Assembly (NCBI RefSeq): GCF_019603315.1
Contig: NZ_CP080649.1
Span: 124,001-188,000 of the forward strand
Length of the DNA: 64,000 nt
Direction: 5' to 3'
DNA from: Ruficoccus sp. ZRK36
GTDB taxonomy: Bacteria > Verrucomicrobiota > Verrucomicrobiia > Opitutales > Cerasicoccaceae
Shown in pieces: positions 34,025 to 47,586 of the stretch; position 1 is the first letter of the stretch, and the number at the start of each line of letters is the position of its first letter. The position numbers were made by a program, and so were the translations under genes. The notes under the pieces are model-generated. The model searched no databases and was not told where the DNA came from. It saw only the letters and a list, made by a program, of their open reading frames with translations.

Positions 34025-34060
34025 CTTTGTGATCTTCGTGTTTATTTGTGTTCTTCGTGA
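34025..34060. repeat. Degenerate 'TTTGTGNTCTTCGTG' intergenic repeat
   Basis: The stretch reads as imperfect tandem units of TTTGTGATCTTCGTG and TTTGTGTTCTTCGTG just before ccoI. It is of the same type as the phrases at 24433-24505 and 49113-49145. No function is known. Confidence 0.5.
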
Positions 34061-34089
34061 CCCATCCAGTTTATTAAAACACTCTCACC

Positions 34090-36465
34090 GTGAACGACTC
34101 CCCTAAGACTCCTGCCAGCCGCGAATGCACGCACTGTGGCACGCATTTTCGTCCGCACACACCGGATGAGCAGTATTGCTGCAAGGGCTGTGAGTTCGTG
34201 CACGGGCTGATCGAGGGACAGGGGCTGGATCAGTTTTACCAATTGCGGCGTGGGGCCTCAGACCCGGTCAAGGGCGTACCCTTCCAGCCCCGCGACTATG
34301 CCTGGCTGGAACCCCTGATCACCGAGGCAGAGACAGAGAACCCGCAAGAGCCTGCCCTCGTACTCGACGTGCAGGGCATCTCCTGTATCGGCTGTGTCTG
34401 GCTGATCGACAAGCTCTTTGACCGGCAACCCGGCGGACGCGGGATCGAGGTCAACGCCCAGCGCGGGCAAATGCGCCTGAGCTGGCAGGCCGGAGCGTTT
34501 GACGCGGTCGGGTTCTTGCGCGAGCTGCAGCAGTTTGGCTACCTGGCCGGACCCGCTACGGCCCGACGCGGGCACGACACGCACCGGCTGACCTCCCGGC
34601 TCGGCCTGTGCGGGGCCTTTGCCCTCAACGCCATGATGTTCACCCTGCCCCGCTATCTGGGCATGGAGGACGACTTTCCGCTGGCCCGCTGGCTCGACCT
34701 GCTCACCGTACTCTTCGCCACCCTGTGCATGGCCACCGGGGGCACGTACTTCATCACGCGAGCGGTAGCCGCCCTGCGTCGGGGTGTGCTGCATATCGAC
34801 CTGCCCATCGCGCTCGGGGTCAGTGCTGCCTATCTCGGCTCCCTGGCTGGTTGGCTCAGCGGGCACCCGAGCCTGATCTACTTCGATTTCGTCGCCATCT
34901 TCATTTTTCTCATGCTGCTGGGGCGCTGGACCCAGGAGTATGCGCTGGAAAAGAACCGCAACCGCCTCCTCAGCGCCGACCATCGACCTGAGAATGTTAC
35001 CGTCGAAACTCCCGGCGGTGAACGCGCCCCCGAACCTCTGGACAAGCTCCGCGCCGCGCAGCGGTTCTTCATCGAGCCGGGCGGGCTGGTGCCCGTCTGC
35101 GCCCGACTGGAGGGCTCGGAGGCGACCTTCTCGCTGGAGTGGATCAACGGCGAGTCCGAGCCGCGCATCATCCGTGCGGGTGAGCTCGTGCCTGCCGGCG
35201 CGCTGGCCAGCGGGATGACCGAGCTCTCGCTGGTGGCCGTAGAGACCTGGAAGGACTCGCTCCTGCGCCGCCTGCTCCTGATCAGCCAAAACTCTGGACG
35301 TCACGCTGTCCTCGAACGCGTCCTGAAGGTTTACCTCATCGCGGTGCTCACCCTCTCCGTCCTCGGCGGGCTCGGCTGGATACTGGCGGGCGCTGGCATC
35401 GTCAACGCGCTTCAAGTCTTCATCTCCGTGCTGGTCGTTTCCTGCCCCTGCGCTCTCGGGGTTGCCTTCCCCTTGGCCGGGGAGCTGGCCGTCTCCCGCC
35501 TGAGGCGCGAGGGGGTCTTCGTGCGCGAGGACAGCCTCTGGCAACGCCTTGGCCGCGTGCGGCATATTCTTTTCGACAAGACCGGCACCCTCACTCTGGA
35601 GGCACCACGCCTGCGTAACCCCGAAGCCCTCGCCACGCTCGATACGGAGGCGCGTGCAGCTCTCGGGCACCTGATCGAGCGTAGCCTGCATCCCGTCAGC
35701 CGTGCGTTGCGGGAAAATCTCGGGCAGGCCCCTGCCACGACGGCGGTGGATGACGTCGTCGATCACGCCGGGTACGGGCTGGTCTGGCATAGCGGTGATG
35801 ACCGCTGGTCGCTCGGTCGGCCCGGCTGGAGCGGCGAAGCCAGCACGGCGGGCACCATCCCGCCGGATGCCAGCAATGCCTTTGACTGTGAGTTTCGTCG
35901 CAATGGCGCCATCGTCGCGGCCTTTGCCTTTGAGGAGGAGGTGCGCCCCGACGCCATGGAGGAGATAGCAGCGCTCCAGCAGAAGGGTTTCCAACTGCAT
36001 GTGCTCAGCGGTGACCGCCAGCAAAAGGTCGGCAGCCTCATGGCCAAGCTCGGCCTGCCCGAGGCCAGCGGACTGGGCGGCCTCAGCCCCCAGCAAAAGG
36101 CCGACTGGATCGAGACCCATGCGCCTGACTCCTCGCTGATGATCGGCGATGGTGCCAACGATTCGCTGGCTTTCGATGCAGCCGCCTGCCGCGGCACCCC
36201 CGTGGTCGACAAGGGTCTGCTGGAGCAAAAGGCGGACTTTTATCTGGTCGGGCGCAGTCTGCGCGGGCTGGCTCGGCTATTCGAGCTGGCCCGGAGGCGT
36301 CGCCTGGCCGTCAGAAACGTTTTCGGGTTCGCCGTGGTCTACAACGCCCTGGCCGTCCTGCTGTGCCTGGCTGGCCTCATGAACCCCCTCATCGCGGCCA
36401 TCATTATGCCACTGAGCTCGCTCGTTACCCTGAGTATCGTGGGGCTGCAGCTCGGTCGTGCCTGA
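34090..36465 (+). CDS. ccoI: Copper-translocating P-type ATPase CcoI
   Basis: CcoI exports copper for insertion into the cbb3 oxidase. The 791-residue protein has the CcoI-specific N-terminal cysteine-rich segment (CTHCGTHFRPH...YCCKGCEFVH, about 14-37) and a metal-binding domain with GISCIGCVWL (about 97-106). About eight membrane segments follow, with the transport motif CPC at 452-454. The phosphorylation site is DKTGT (D496) and the hinge motif is GDGAND (about 685-690). The start is GTG 34090, preceded by no clear ribosome binding site. The last 189 bases overlap, in antisense, the end of the outer-membrane factor gene on the other strand. Confidence 0.95.
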   Translation: MNDSPKTPASRECTHCGTHFRPHTPDEQYCCKGCEFVHGLIEGQGLDQFYQLRRGASDPVKGVPFQPRDYAWLEPLITEAETENPQEPALVLDVQGISCIGCVWLIDKLFDRQPGGRGIEVNAQRGQMRLSWQAGAFDAVGFLRELQQFGYLAGPATARRGHDTHRLTSRLGLCGAFALNAMMFTLPRYLGMEDDFPLARWLDLLTVLFATLCMATGGTYFITRAVAALRRGVLHIDLPIALGVSAAYLGSLAGWLSGHPSLIYFDFVAIFIFLMLLGRWTQEYALEKNRNRLLSADHRPENVTVETPGGERAPEPLDKLRAAQRFFIEPGGLVPVCARLEGSEATFSLEWINGESEPRIIRAGELVPAGALASGMTELSLVAVETWKDSLLRRLLLISQNSGRHAVLERVLKVYLIAVLTLSVLGGLGWILAGAGIVNALQVFISVLVVSCPCALGVAFPLAGELAVSRLRREGVFVREDSLWQRLGRVRHILFDKTGTLTLEAPRLRNPEALATLDTEARAALGHLIERSLHPVSRALRENLGQAPATTAVDDVVDHAGYGLVWHSGDDRWSLGRPGWSGEASTAGTIPPDASNAFDCEFRRNGAIVAAFAFEEEVRPDAMEEIAALQQKGFQLHVLSGDRQQKVGSLMAKLGLPEASGLGGLSPQQKADWIETHAPDSSLMIGDGANDSLAFDAAACRGTPVVDKGLLEQKADFYLVGRSLRGLARLFELARRRRLAVRNVFGFAVVYNALAVLLCLAGLMNPLIAAIIMPLSSLVTLSIVGLQLGRA

Positions 36466-38103
36466 GGTCCCGGCGGAGTCAGAGTCCTCGTCCTCATCCT
36501 CCATCCACTGCGGGGCCAAGGGCTTGGGGTCGGGATCGCTTTTACGGAAAAGCCCGTCCACAGCCTGCTCCTCAAGCTCTTCCTTGGAGACCTTTGCGCG
36601 ACTGTAGCGCTCCTCGATCTGCTGGGCCGGCTGCGGCAGCGAGCCGACAGCGTTGGCGAGGTTGGCGATGGAGTTGGCCAGCTTGGACTCGGCATCGATC
36701 AGCAACTGCCGCTCGGCGTCGAGGTCCTGCTGCGCGGTGAGCAGGTCCAGCAAGCTGTTGATACCGGTCTCGTAGCCGATGGAAATCGCATCATAGGCCT
36801 GCTGCTGGGCGGCCACGGCCTCCTTGCGGGCATCGACCTGCTTGATGGCGGAGCGGAAGGCAAAGTAGTAGGTCCACACGTTTGAGACCACCTGAAGCTT
36901 CTGATTGATCACCGCCTGCTGCTGGGCGCGCAGGTCCGAGCGGGCCTTTTCGATGGCGTACTTCTTGTTAAAGCCCTGGAAAACATCCCACTCCAGCACG
37001 AGCGCCGCCTGGGCGTAAACCATCGGGTTATTGTACTGGTTGATTGCGTGCTGATAGGAACTCTCGGTCTGCAGGCTGAGCTCGGGCCAGAGGTCGGCCT
37101 TGGCCGCCTCAAGGTCGTACTCCGCCGAGCGCGTGGCCGCGTAGGCCTGAAGGATCTCGGGGCGCTGCTGGAGGGAAAGCGCGACCAGCGTGCTCACGCC
37201 CTCGTCGATCTCCGCAAAGCTGGGCGGCTCGTCGGGGGCCTGAATTTTCAGGTATTCGCCGACCTTGATCCCCATGGAGGCCGCGAGCTGGGCTCGGGCT
37301 TGCTCGATGCTCGCGTAGTCCTCTTCCAACTGCGCCTCGACGGCCTTCACTTCAGCCAGAGAGCGAAGCATGTCCTGCTTGTTCCCCAGGCCGGTGTCGA
37401 GTTTCGTTTTGGCGGCCTGATAGGTGGCCTTGGCGTTCTCCAGAGAAGCCTCCGTCGCCGCCAGCGAGGAGTTCGCAGCATGCAGATCGTAGTACGCGAT
37501 CACGACCTGCTGGACGATGTCCTGGTAAGTCTGGTTGTAGGAGAAATTCGCGGCGTAGAGGGACTCGCGGGCGGAGTCTGCCGTGGCCGAGCGCTTGCCG
37601 AAGTTGAACAGCAGCCAGTTCATGGTCAGCGAAGGACCATAGGTGGTGGCGCGCTCCGTACCGGGCACGAGGTAGTTCTTCAGGTACTCGCGGCCGATGC
37701 TGCCGCTGACCGTTACCGTCGGATAGTAATCACTCTGGCTCTGCCCATAGGCGGCGGCTGATGCCTTGGCCTGGTACCAGGATGTCCGTGTCTCGGGGTT
37801 GTTCTCCAGCGCCACATCCAGCAGCGAGGGCAGGTCCATGGGCTTCGTGCCGAGCTGGGCCGAGGCCGATGTCGGACGGGGGCCGGGCACCGTCACCACA
37901 CCACTGGGCAGGGCTTCGGAGGGCGGTTTCCACAGCTCACTGGGACGTCGTGAGACCTCCTCGTCAACATTCACACAGGAAGTCAGCAGGAGGCCGGCTC
38001 CAAGAGCGAGGACCCCGGCACTGAGGGGGAATCGGGTAAAACGCGTGCGAGTCATGGTCGTCACTGGCTGGGAGGAACAAAGGTGCGGATCGGGGCGGCT
38101 CAT
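36277..38103 (-). CDS. TolC-family outer membrane efflux lipoprotein
   Basis: The outer-membrane channel of a tripartite RND efflux system. The 608-residue product has a lipoprotein signal (VLALGAGLLLTSC) and two outer membrane efflux repeats with long coiled-coil helices (SLAATEASLENAKATYQAAK and YAATRSAEYDLEAAKADLWP are typical). I keep ATG 38103: it overlaps the pump's stop as ATGA and has an upstream AGGGGG. ATG 38055 would give a shorter signal. The C-terminal ~60 residues, after a DEDEDSDSAG stretch, are unusually polar. They are encoded antisense to the conserved end of ccoI, suggesting a stop codon lost by read-through into the neighbour. Confidence 0.9.
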   Translation of the reverse strand: MSRPDPHLCSSQPVTTMTRTRFTRFPLSAGVLALGAGLLLTSCVNVDEEVSRRPSELWKPPSEALPSGVVTVPGPRPTSASAQLGTKPMDLPSLLDVALENNPETRTSWYQAKASAAAYGQSQSDYYPTVTVSGSIGREYLKNYLVPGTERATTYGPSLTMNWLLFNFGKRSATADSARESLYAANFSYNQTYQDIVQQVVIAYYDLHAANSSLAATEASLENAKATYQAAKTKLDTGLGNKQDMLRSLAEVKAVEAQLEEDYASIEQARAQLAASMGIKVGEYLKIQAPDEPPSFAEIDEGVSTLVALSLQQRPEILQAYAATRSAEYDLEAAKADLWPELSLQTESSYQHAINQYNNPMVYAQAALVLEWDVFQGFNKKYAIEKARSDLRAQQQAVINQKLQVVSNVWTYYFAFRSAIKQVDARKEAVAAQQQAYDAISIGYETGINSLLDLLTAQQDLDAERQLLIDAESKLANSIANLANAVGSLPQPAQQIEERYSRAKVSKEELEEQAVDGLFRKSDPDPKPLAPQWMEDEDEDSDSAGTSGTTELQPHDTQGNERAQWHNDGRDEGVHEASQAQQDGQGVVDHGEPENVSDGQATPPGQLE

Positions 38104-41100
38104 GCGTCCCCCTTCTGCTTATCGGTCTCGGAGGCATGCTCCTCGTCCGGCTCGGGAGGTACCGAGGTGTTGATGCGCTCGCCACGGTGGAAGAGCGGGA
38201 TCTTGTCGGTCACCTTCTCCTGGAAAGCATCAAAGTACAGATAAAGCGCCGGGGTGATGTAGAGCGTGATCAACTGCGAGATGATCAAACCACCGACAAT
38301 GGAGGAGCCCAGCGGCTTACGGGCGGCGGCGTCAGCGCCCCAGCCCAGAGCAATCGGAACCGCACCAAGCAGGGCGGCAGCCGTGGTCATGATGATGGGG
38401 CGGAAACGCTCCATACAGGCCTCGTGGACAGCCTCGCGGCGGTCCATGCCCTCAGCCTGACGCATGATGGCAAAGTCGATCATCATGATACCGTTCTTTT
38501 TCACGATACCCATGAGCATGAACATCCCGATCCCCGCGTAGAGCGAGAAGGTCTGGTCCAGCAAGAGCAGCGTACCCAGGCCACCGACGACAGCGACCGG
38601 CAGCGAGGTCAGCACCGTAATCGGGTGGATGTAGCTCTCGTAGAGAATACCGAGGATCACGTACATGACGAAGATGGCCACGATGGCCATAATCCCCATG
38701 CTCACGATCGTCTCGCGGAAGAGCAGCGCCTGCCCCTGGAACTGGGTCATGACGTCCTCAGGCACAACCTGATCCGCCGTCTTCGATATAAAATCGGTGG
38801 CGGAGCCAATCGGAACCGAGGGCATAAGGTCAAAGTAGATCGTGACCGAGCTGAAGTTGTTGAAGTGGTTAACAGCCAGCGGGCCGACATCCTCCCTGTA
38901 GCTGGCGACCAGATCCAGCGGCACCAGATTGTTATCGATGACAAAGTCCTGTGACTGGCCGATATACAGATCGCTCTGGTTGAGGGCACTCGGCATGTAC
39001 AGTGCGCTGAGCTGACCGGGCTCGGCACGCCAGTCCGGAGCAGCTTCCACAATGACCTGATACTGCAGGAACGGGCTCTTGATCAGGTAGCTGTAGTTCA
39101 GCGAGTAGGCGTCCTTCAGGATCGTGGCGAAGTCCGTAGCGGTGACCCCGTAGACGGAGGCAATATCACGGTTGATATCCATCTCGATCTGCGGGTTGTT
39201 CAGGTACAGGTCACTCTGGACGCTGCTGAACATACCGCTCTGGTACATCGCGCCAACCAACTGCTGGGAGGCCTTGTAAATGCCGTCAGTGTCCAGACCG
39301 GAGAGCGTATAGGCGTAGGCACCGAGATTAGTGTTGGTGGCACCCGTACTGATTTCCAGCGAGGGCTGCGCACGCACGGCCGGGATGATCCCCGGGATCG
39401 TGGCCAGACCACCGTTAATCATCTGGGTGACCTCCTCAATCGGAGGGCGCTTGTCCGTGTCTACGAGTGAAATAAAGGCGATCCCGTAGTTGCTCTGGAT
39501 AAACTGCCCCACCCCGGTCACGGTCACGAAGTTCTTGATGTAGGGGTTGGTGCGCAGGACCTCTTTCACCTTTTTCTGGTAATCCTGCATCATGTCGTCC
39601 GAGGCACCGGACTTGGCGATAAACACCCCCTGGATAAAGCCGCTGTCCCCGGTCGGGATAAAGGTCTTCGGCACCAGCATGAGGAACCAGACCACACCCG
39701 CCATACAGGCCACCCAGCACAGGGCGGAGATCCAACGATGCTTGAGGAAGAAATGCAGGGACGAGCCGTAGTACTTGAGCAGCCACGCCTCCAGGTGGTG
39801 CGCCACGCGCTCCATTGCTGTCTGGCTGTTCTTGTCGTGCTGCTTGAGCATGCGCGCGCACATCAGCGGCGTCAGCGTGAGCGAGACCAGACCGGACATG
39901 AGCACGGCCACCACAATCGTGATCCCGAACTCGCGGAAGATGCGCCCCATCAGCCCGGCCATAAAGACCAGCGGGATAAACACCGCCGCCAGCGACAGGG
40001 TCATCGACAGAATGGTAAAGCTGATCTCCTTGGCACCGTTGAGGGTCGCCTTTAGCGGCGTCTCACCGTAATCCTGCATACGCCGCACCATGTTCTCCAA
40101 GAACACGACCGCGTCGTCCACCAGGAAGCCGATGGAGAGCGTCAGGGCCATGAGGGAAAGGTTATCCAGCGTGTAGCCCAGCAGGTGCATGACCACGAAG
40201 GTCAGCAGCAGGGACATCGGCAGGGCCACCACCGGGATCAGGGTATCACGGGCGCGCCCGAGGAAGAGGAAGATGACCCCGCAGACCAGCACAAAGGCGA
40301 TGATGAGCGTTTCCTGCACATCGTCCACCGAGGCCTTAATCGTCGTCGAACGGTCGTAAATCTCCTCGATGATGACCGAATCCGGGATCAGCTCCCGCAG
40401 CTCCGGGTAGAGCGCACGGACATCCTCAGTGATGGTCACGGCGTTGGCACCGTCGGCCTTCTGCACGGCCAGAACGACCACAGCGGCACCATCCGGGACG
40501 CCCTCCTGCCAGTAGTCCAGGGCGAGGTCTTCATCCTGGATACCATCCACAGCCTCGCCGATATCACGCAGAAAGATCGGGCGCCCGTCCTTGACGGCGA
40601 CAATCAGGTCACCGTACTGCTCGGCATGGTCGAGCTGGGCATTGGGCTGGATGGTGTAAATCATCGTGTTGCCCTTGATCTGGCCAGCCCCGAGGCTATT
40701 CGTCCCCTGCTGGATGGCCGTCGTGATGTCGCTGAAGGTCAGCCCACGCTGATAAAGCTTTTCCGGGTCGAGCTGGATACGCACAGCACGGGGCGAGGCG
40801 TACACATTAACCTGAGAAACCCCCGGCACGATCTGGATGCGCTGGGCCACCTGCATGAATGCGAGGTCGTACAGGTCGCCCTCGGTCATGGTGTTCGAGG
40901 CCAGGCCGATATAGTAGATCGGCTGCTCGTTCGGGTTCGTCTTCTGGTAAGTCGGAGGGCTGGGCAAGTCCTGAGGCAGGTTACCCTGAGCGCGGTTGAT
41001 GGCCGACTGCACGTCGGTGGCAGCCGCGTCGATACTCTTATCCAGCGAGAACTGCAGCACGATGCTGGTGTTCCCCTGGGTATTCGACGAGGTAATGATC

Positions 41101-41336
41101 TCGATCCCGTCAATCTGGAGGAACTGCTGCTCCAGCGGGGAGGCAACGTTCGCGGCCATGATCTGCGGGCTGGCGCCCGGGTAGCTGGCCTGAACCTGGA
41201 TGACCGGGTAGTCAACGTTGGGCAGGTCACTGACGGGGAGCTGAGTGTAGCTCCAGATGCCAAACAAGAGGGCCGACAACGCGCAAAGCAGCGTCATCAC
41301 CGGACGTTTGACGAAGGGTTCGGAAATGGATGCCAT
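38100..41336 (-). CDS. RND-family multidrug efflux pump (HAE1/MdtB-like)
   Basis: This 1078-residue inner-membrane transporter starts MASISEPFVKRPVMTLLCAL and has the twelve-helix, two-periplasmic-loop RND plan. Conserved segments include LPVSDLPNVDYPVIQVQASY, SLDKSIDAAATDVQSAINRA and the TM4 motif GFLVDDAVVFLENM with the paired aspartates of the proton relay. The second repeat has GIVKKNGIMMIDFA. It exports hydrophobic compounds using the proton gradient. A charged C-terminal tail (PPEPDEEHASETDKQKGD) is present. It sits between the adaptor and outer-membrane-factor genes, overlapping the latter by four bases. Confidence 0.96.
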   Translation of the reverse strand: MASISEPFVKRPVMTLLCALSALLFGIWSYTQLPVSDLPNVDYPVIQVQASYPGASPQIMAANVASPLEQQFLQIDGIEIITSSNTQGNTSIVLQFSLDKSIDAAATDVQSAINRAQGNLPQDLPSPPTYQKTNPNEQPIYYIGLASNTMTEGDLYDLAFMQVAQRIQIVPGVSQVNVYASPRAVRIQLDPEKLYQRGLTFSDITTAIQQGTNSLGAGQIKGNTMIYTIQPNAQLDHAEQYGDLIVAVKDGRPIFLRDIGEAVDGIQDEDLALDYWQEGVPDGAAVVVLAVQKADGANAVTITEDVRALYPELRELIPDSVIIEEIYDRSTTIKASVDDVQETLIIAFVLVCGVIFLFLGRARDTLIPVVALPMSLLLTFVVMHLLGYTLDNLSLMALTLSIGFLVDDAVVFLENMVRRMQDYGETPLKATLNGAKEISFTILSMTLSLAAVFIPLVFMAGLMGRIFREFGITIVVAVLMSGLVSLTLTPLMCARMLKQHDKNSQTAMERVAHHLEAWLLKYYGSSLHFFLKHRWISALCWVACMAGVVWFLMLVPKTFIPTGDSGFIQGVFIAKSGASDDMMQDYQKKVKEVLRTNPYIKNFVTVTGVGQFIQSNYGIAFISLVDTDKRPPIEEVTQMINGGLATIPGIIPAVRAQPSLEISTGATNTNLGAYAYTLSGLDTDGIYKASQQLVGAMYQSGMFSSVQSDLYLNNPQIEMDINRDIASVYGVTATDFATILKDAYSLNYSYLIKSPFLQYQVIVEAAPDWRAEPGQLSALYMPSALNQSDLYIGQSQDFVIDNNLVPLDLVASYREDVGPLAVNHFNNFSSVTIYFDLMPSVPIGSATDFISKTADQVVPEDVMTQFQGQALLFRETIVSMGIMAIVAIFVMYVILGILYESYIHPITVLTSLPVAVVGGLGTLLLLDQTFSLYAGIGMFMLMGIVKKNGIMMIDFAIMRQAEGMDRREAVHEACMERFRPIIMTTAAALLGAVPIALGWGADAAARKPLGSSIVGGLIISQLITLYITPALYLYFDAFQEKVTDKIPLFHRGERINTSVPPEPDEEHASETDKQKGDA

Positions 41337-41359
41337 GGCTTAGAGTCTCAGGGCCGGGT

Positions 41360-42769
41360 TTACTTGGAGGTTTGCCCGGAGGCATCCTGCGAGGTTTTCT
41401 GTCCTGGCTTGTCCTTGCCGGCGTCACCGTAGCCTTCCAGTTGCTCGATAAAGGCGGCTTCTTTGGTGGAAAGTTTGTCGTGCTTCTTGAGCCCCTCGAT
41501 CAGGTCGAGCGGCAGCTGCCCGGACTCTTCGATCTGCTTGTAGAGCTCGGGAGAGCCCTTGTCGTACTTCTTGAGGATCTCAATAACCCCGTCCAGCGTG
41601 GACTTGGGGAGGCGGTTTTGCTTCGGGTTGTCGCTGGCCACGATGACCTCGTTACCCGGCATGAGAAATACCTGCCCCTCGACGACCACGCGCTCGCCCT
41701 TGTTCAGGCCCTTGCTGATAACCATCGTGTTATCGGCCTGGAGCTGCCCGACCTCGATCGGTCGCTGCTCGACGGTGTTGTCGGACTTGATGACAAAGGC
41801 GTAGGCGCCCTGCTGGCCGTAGGCCACGGCCCCCTTCGGGACAACCAGTGCGTCCTGAAGGACCGTCATGATGATGCGTACGGCGATGGGCTGATTCGGC
41901 CAGAAGGCGTAATCGCTGTTCTTCATCGTGGCACGGAGGTTGATCGTCCCGGTGTTGGAGGCCACGAGATTACCGAGGATGGTCATGTCCGCGTCGCGCA
42001 CGATTTTCTTCTCCATCGTGCCGCTACCGAGCGGGCTGACCTCGATGGTGAGCTTACGGTCGGCCTTGTCGTAATATTCCTGAATCTCCGGGAAAACCGT
42101 GATCGGGACGATAAAGTCCACGTAAATGGGGTTCATCTGCTGGATCGAGGTCAACTGCGTGTTCGCAGAGGCGTAGACCACGTTGCCCTTATTGACCTGA
42201 TAAACGCCGATCATGCCGGAAACCGGCGCGGTGATCGAACAGTAGTTCAGGTTGATCTGGGCGGCTTCGAGGGCACCGGTGTTCTCCTGGACCTGCCCCT
42301 CCAGCTGGATGACATTGGCCTCCATCTGCTCGAAATTCTGCTCAGCGACGAGTTTCTGGGGCACGAGGGGGCGGCTACGCTCAACCTCGAGCTTGGCGAT
42401 CTCCAGAGCGGCAATCGACTGCTGCAGGCGGCCTTTAGCCTCGGTCACCATGGCCTCATAAGGCGGCTGGTAGATCGTGTAGAGCAGGTCGCCCTCCTTG
42501 ACGATGCTCCCCTGCTCGAAATGGATGTCCACGATCTGGCCATCGACCTGCGAGACGATGTTGACGCTCTGCAGGGCGGTGATCTTACCCAGCGAATCGT
42601 AGTACAGGGGTACGTTTTTAGCCTCTACCGTGGCGGCCGTTACCGTGCGCGCGTGGGACTTCTGCTGCGGGGGAGCCTCATCAGCGCAACCGGCGAGCAA
42701 AAGAGAAAGAGTAGTTAGAGAGATGGCCAGTCCTCCCAGGCCGGACCCGAACGTTTTTGACAGGTTCAT
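41360..42769 (-). CDS. RND efflux periplasmic adaptor (membrane fusion lipoprotein)
   Basis: The 469-residue adaptor carries a lipoprotein signal (LTTLSLLLAGCADE). The usual fusion-protein order follows: a lipoyl half (VNIVSQVDGQIVDIHFEQGS), an alpha-hairpin (about 105-165) and a second lipoyl half (INLNYCSITAPVSGMIG). Beta-barrel and membrane-proximal domains run to about residue 385 (KGERVVVEGQVFLMPGNEV). The last ~75 residues (from KSTLDGVIEILKKYDKG) are a helical, charged extension beyond the normal family length, of unknown role. It is the first gene of the adaptor-pump-channel operon, 23 bases before the pump. Confidence 0.94.
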   Translation of the reverse strand: MNLSKTFGSGLGGLAISLTTLSLLLAGCADEAPPQQKSHARTVTAATVEAKNVPLYYDSLGKITALQSVNIVSQVDGQIVDIHFEQGSIVKEGDLLYTIYQPPYEAMVTEAKGRLQQSIAALEIAKLEVERSRPLVPQKLVAEQNFEQMEANVIQLEGQVQENTGALEAAQINLNYCSITAPVSGMIGVYQVNKGNVVYASANTQLTSIQQMNPIYVDFIVPITVFPEIQEYYDKADRKLTIEVSPLGSGTMEKKIVRDADMTILGNLVASNTGTINLRATMKNSDYAFWPNQPIAVRIIMTVLQDALVVPKGAVAYGQQGAYAFVIKSDNTVEQRPIEVGQLQADNTMVISKGLNKGERVVVEGQVFLMPGNEVIVASDNPKQNRLPKSTLDGVIEILKKYDKGSPELYKQIEESGQLPLDLIEGLKKHDKLSTKEAAFIEQLEGYGDAGKDKPGQKTSQDASGQTSK

Positions 42770-42920
42770 AGATAGTGGAAGTTGTTAGTTCGCAGAACAC
42801 CGCTCCCCTGTCAACATCAGGTATCTACTGGGGGTGAACAGTCCAGTTGTAAAAACTGCAATACGCCATAAGTTTACCTTGTCATTACGAAAATGCACTG
42901 TTAGCTCTACTAATGAATCT

Positions 42921-46469
<3,549 letters not shown>

Positions 46470-46472
46470 CCG

Positions 46473-47474
46473 ATGAACCTGAAAACCACTTATCTGGGCT
46501 TCGAGCTGCCGCACCCCTTCATGGTCGGTGCCTCGCCAATCTCCGCCAAACTCGACCGGGTTCGCCTGGCTGAAGACGCCGGTGCCGCCGCCATCGTCAT
46601 GAACTCTCTCTTCGAAGAGCAGATCGTGCACCATGAGGCCGGCCTGGAGGAACACGTCCTCAGCCACACGGAGTCCTTTGCCGAGGCCACCAGCTACTTC
46701 CCCGCCGCTCAGGACTTCCACCTGGGCCCGGACGAGTATCTGGAGCGCATCCGCGAGATGAAGCAGGCCGTGGACATTCCGGTCATCGCCTCCCTCAACG
46801 GCACGAATCTGGGCACCTGGATGGAGTACGCCAAGTACATGGAAGAAGCCGGGGCCGACGCTCTGGAGCTGAACCTGTACTACCAGCCGCGCTCCGAAGA
46901 GGAAACCAGCGAACAGGTCGAAAGCGGCCTGATCGAGGTCGTTGAAAAGGTGCGCCAGAGCGTAAAGCTGCCGCTGGCGGTCAAGCTCTCGCCCTTCTTC
47001 TCCTCGCTGCCGCACTTCGTCAAGCAGATCGAGGAAAAGGGCGCGAACGCCGTGGTGCTCTTCAACCGCTTCTACCAGCCGGACATCGACATCGAGAACC
47101 TCGAAGCCGTGCCCTCGCTCAAGCTCTCCGACTCATCCGAACTGCTGCTGCGCCTGCGCTGGCTCGCCATCCTGGCTGGCCGCTACGAGAAGCTCAGCCT
47201 CGGCATGACCGGCGGTGTCCACACCGTCGAGGACGCAGCGAAGGCGATCATGGCCGGTGCCGACGGTATCCAGCTCGTCTCCACCCTCCTGCGCCACGGC
47301 CTGCCCCAGCTCACCAAGCTGCGCGGCGACCTGTCCTCGTGGATGGAAGAGCACGAGTATGAGTCCCTCGAGCAGATGAAGGGCAGCATGAGCTATCAGC
47401 ACGCCCCGAACCCAGAGGTGATCGAGCGCGCCAACTACCTGCGCATCCTCCAGAGCTGGGACGTCGAAGCCTAA
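46473..47474 (+). CDS. Dihydroorotate dehydrogenase-like flavoprotein, PFOR partner
   Basis: The 333-residue FMN-binding TIM barrel resembles class 1 dihydroorotate dehydrogenases (MNLKTTYLGFELPHPFMVGASPIS, ALELNLYYQPR, VKLSPFFSSL, GMTGGVHTVEDAAKAIMAGADGIQLVS). It belongs to the divergent group regularly encoded directly after nifJ. It is separated from nifJ by only three bases and ends at a strong terminator, so the two form one operon. The link to PFOR suggests a redox role with ferredoxin rather than pyrimidine synthesis, but this is inference. Confidence 0.9.
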   Translation: MNLKTTYLGFELPHPFMVGASPISAKLDRVRLAEDAGAAAIVMNSLFEEQIVHHEAGLEEHVLSHTESFAEATSYFPAAQDFHLGPDEYLERIREMKQAVDIPVIASLNGTNLGTWMEYAKYMEEAGADALELNLYYQPRSEEETSEQVESGLIEVVEKVRQSVKLPLAVKLSPFFSSLPHFVKQIEEKGANAVVLFNRFYQPDIDIENLEAVPSLKLSDSSELLLRLRWLAILAGRYEKLSLGMTGGVHTVEDAAKAIMAGADGIQLVSTLLRHGLPQLTKLRGDLSSWMEEHEYESLEQMKGSMSYQHAPNPEVIERANYLRILQSWDVEA

Positions 47475-47503
47475 GGGTTCATCCAAGCAAACGTTTTCCA
47501 ATC

Positions 47504-47534
47504 AACGCCGGGCCTAACCGCCCGGCGTTTTTTT
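47504..47534 (+). terminator. Rho-independent terminator of the nifJ operon
   Basis: A perfect 10-bp GC-rich stem (AACGCCGGGC at 47504-47513 with 47520-47529), a CTAACC loop and a run of T. Confidence 0.95.
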
Positions 47535-47586
47535 ATGCGGGCATATGTGGCCGCACTCGCATGGATGGGGCTCGACCCCACAGGCC

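Noticed and set aside
34258-36228. 656-codon minus-strand open frame opposite ccoI
   Set aside because: Antisense shadow of a strongly supported gene with no recognisable protein features.
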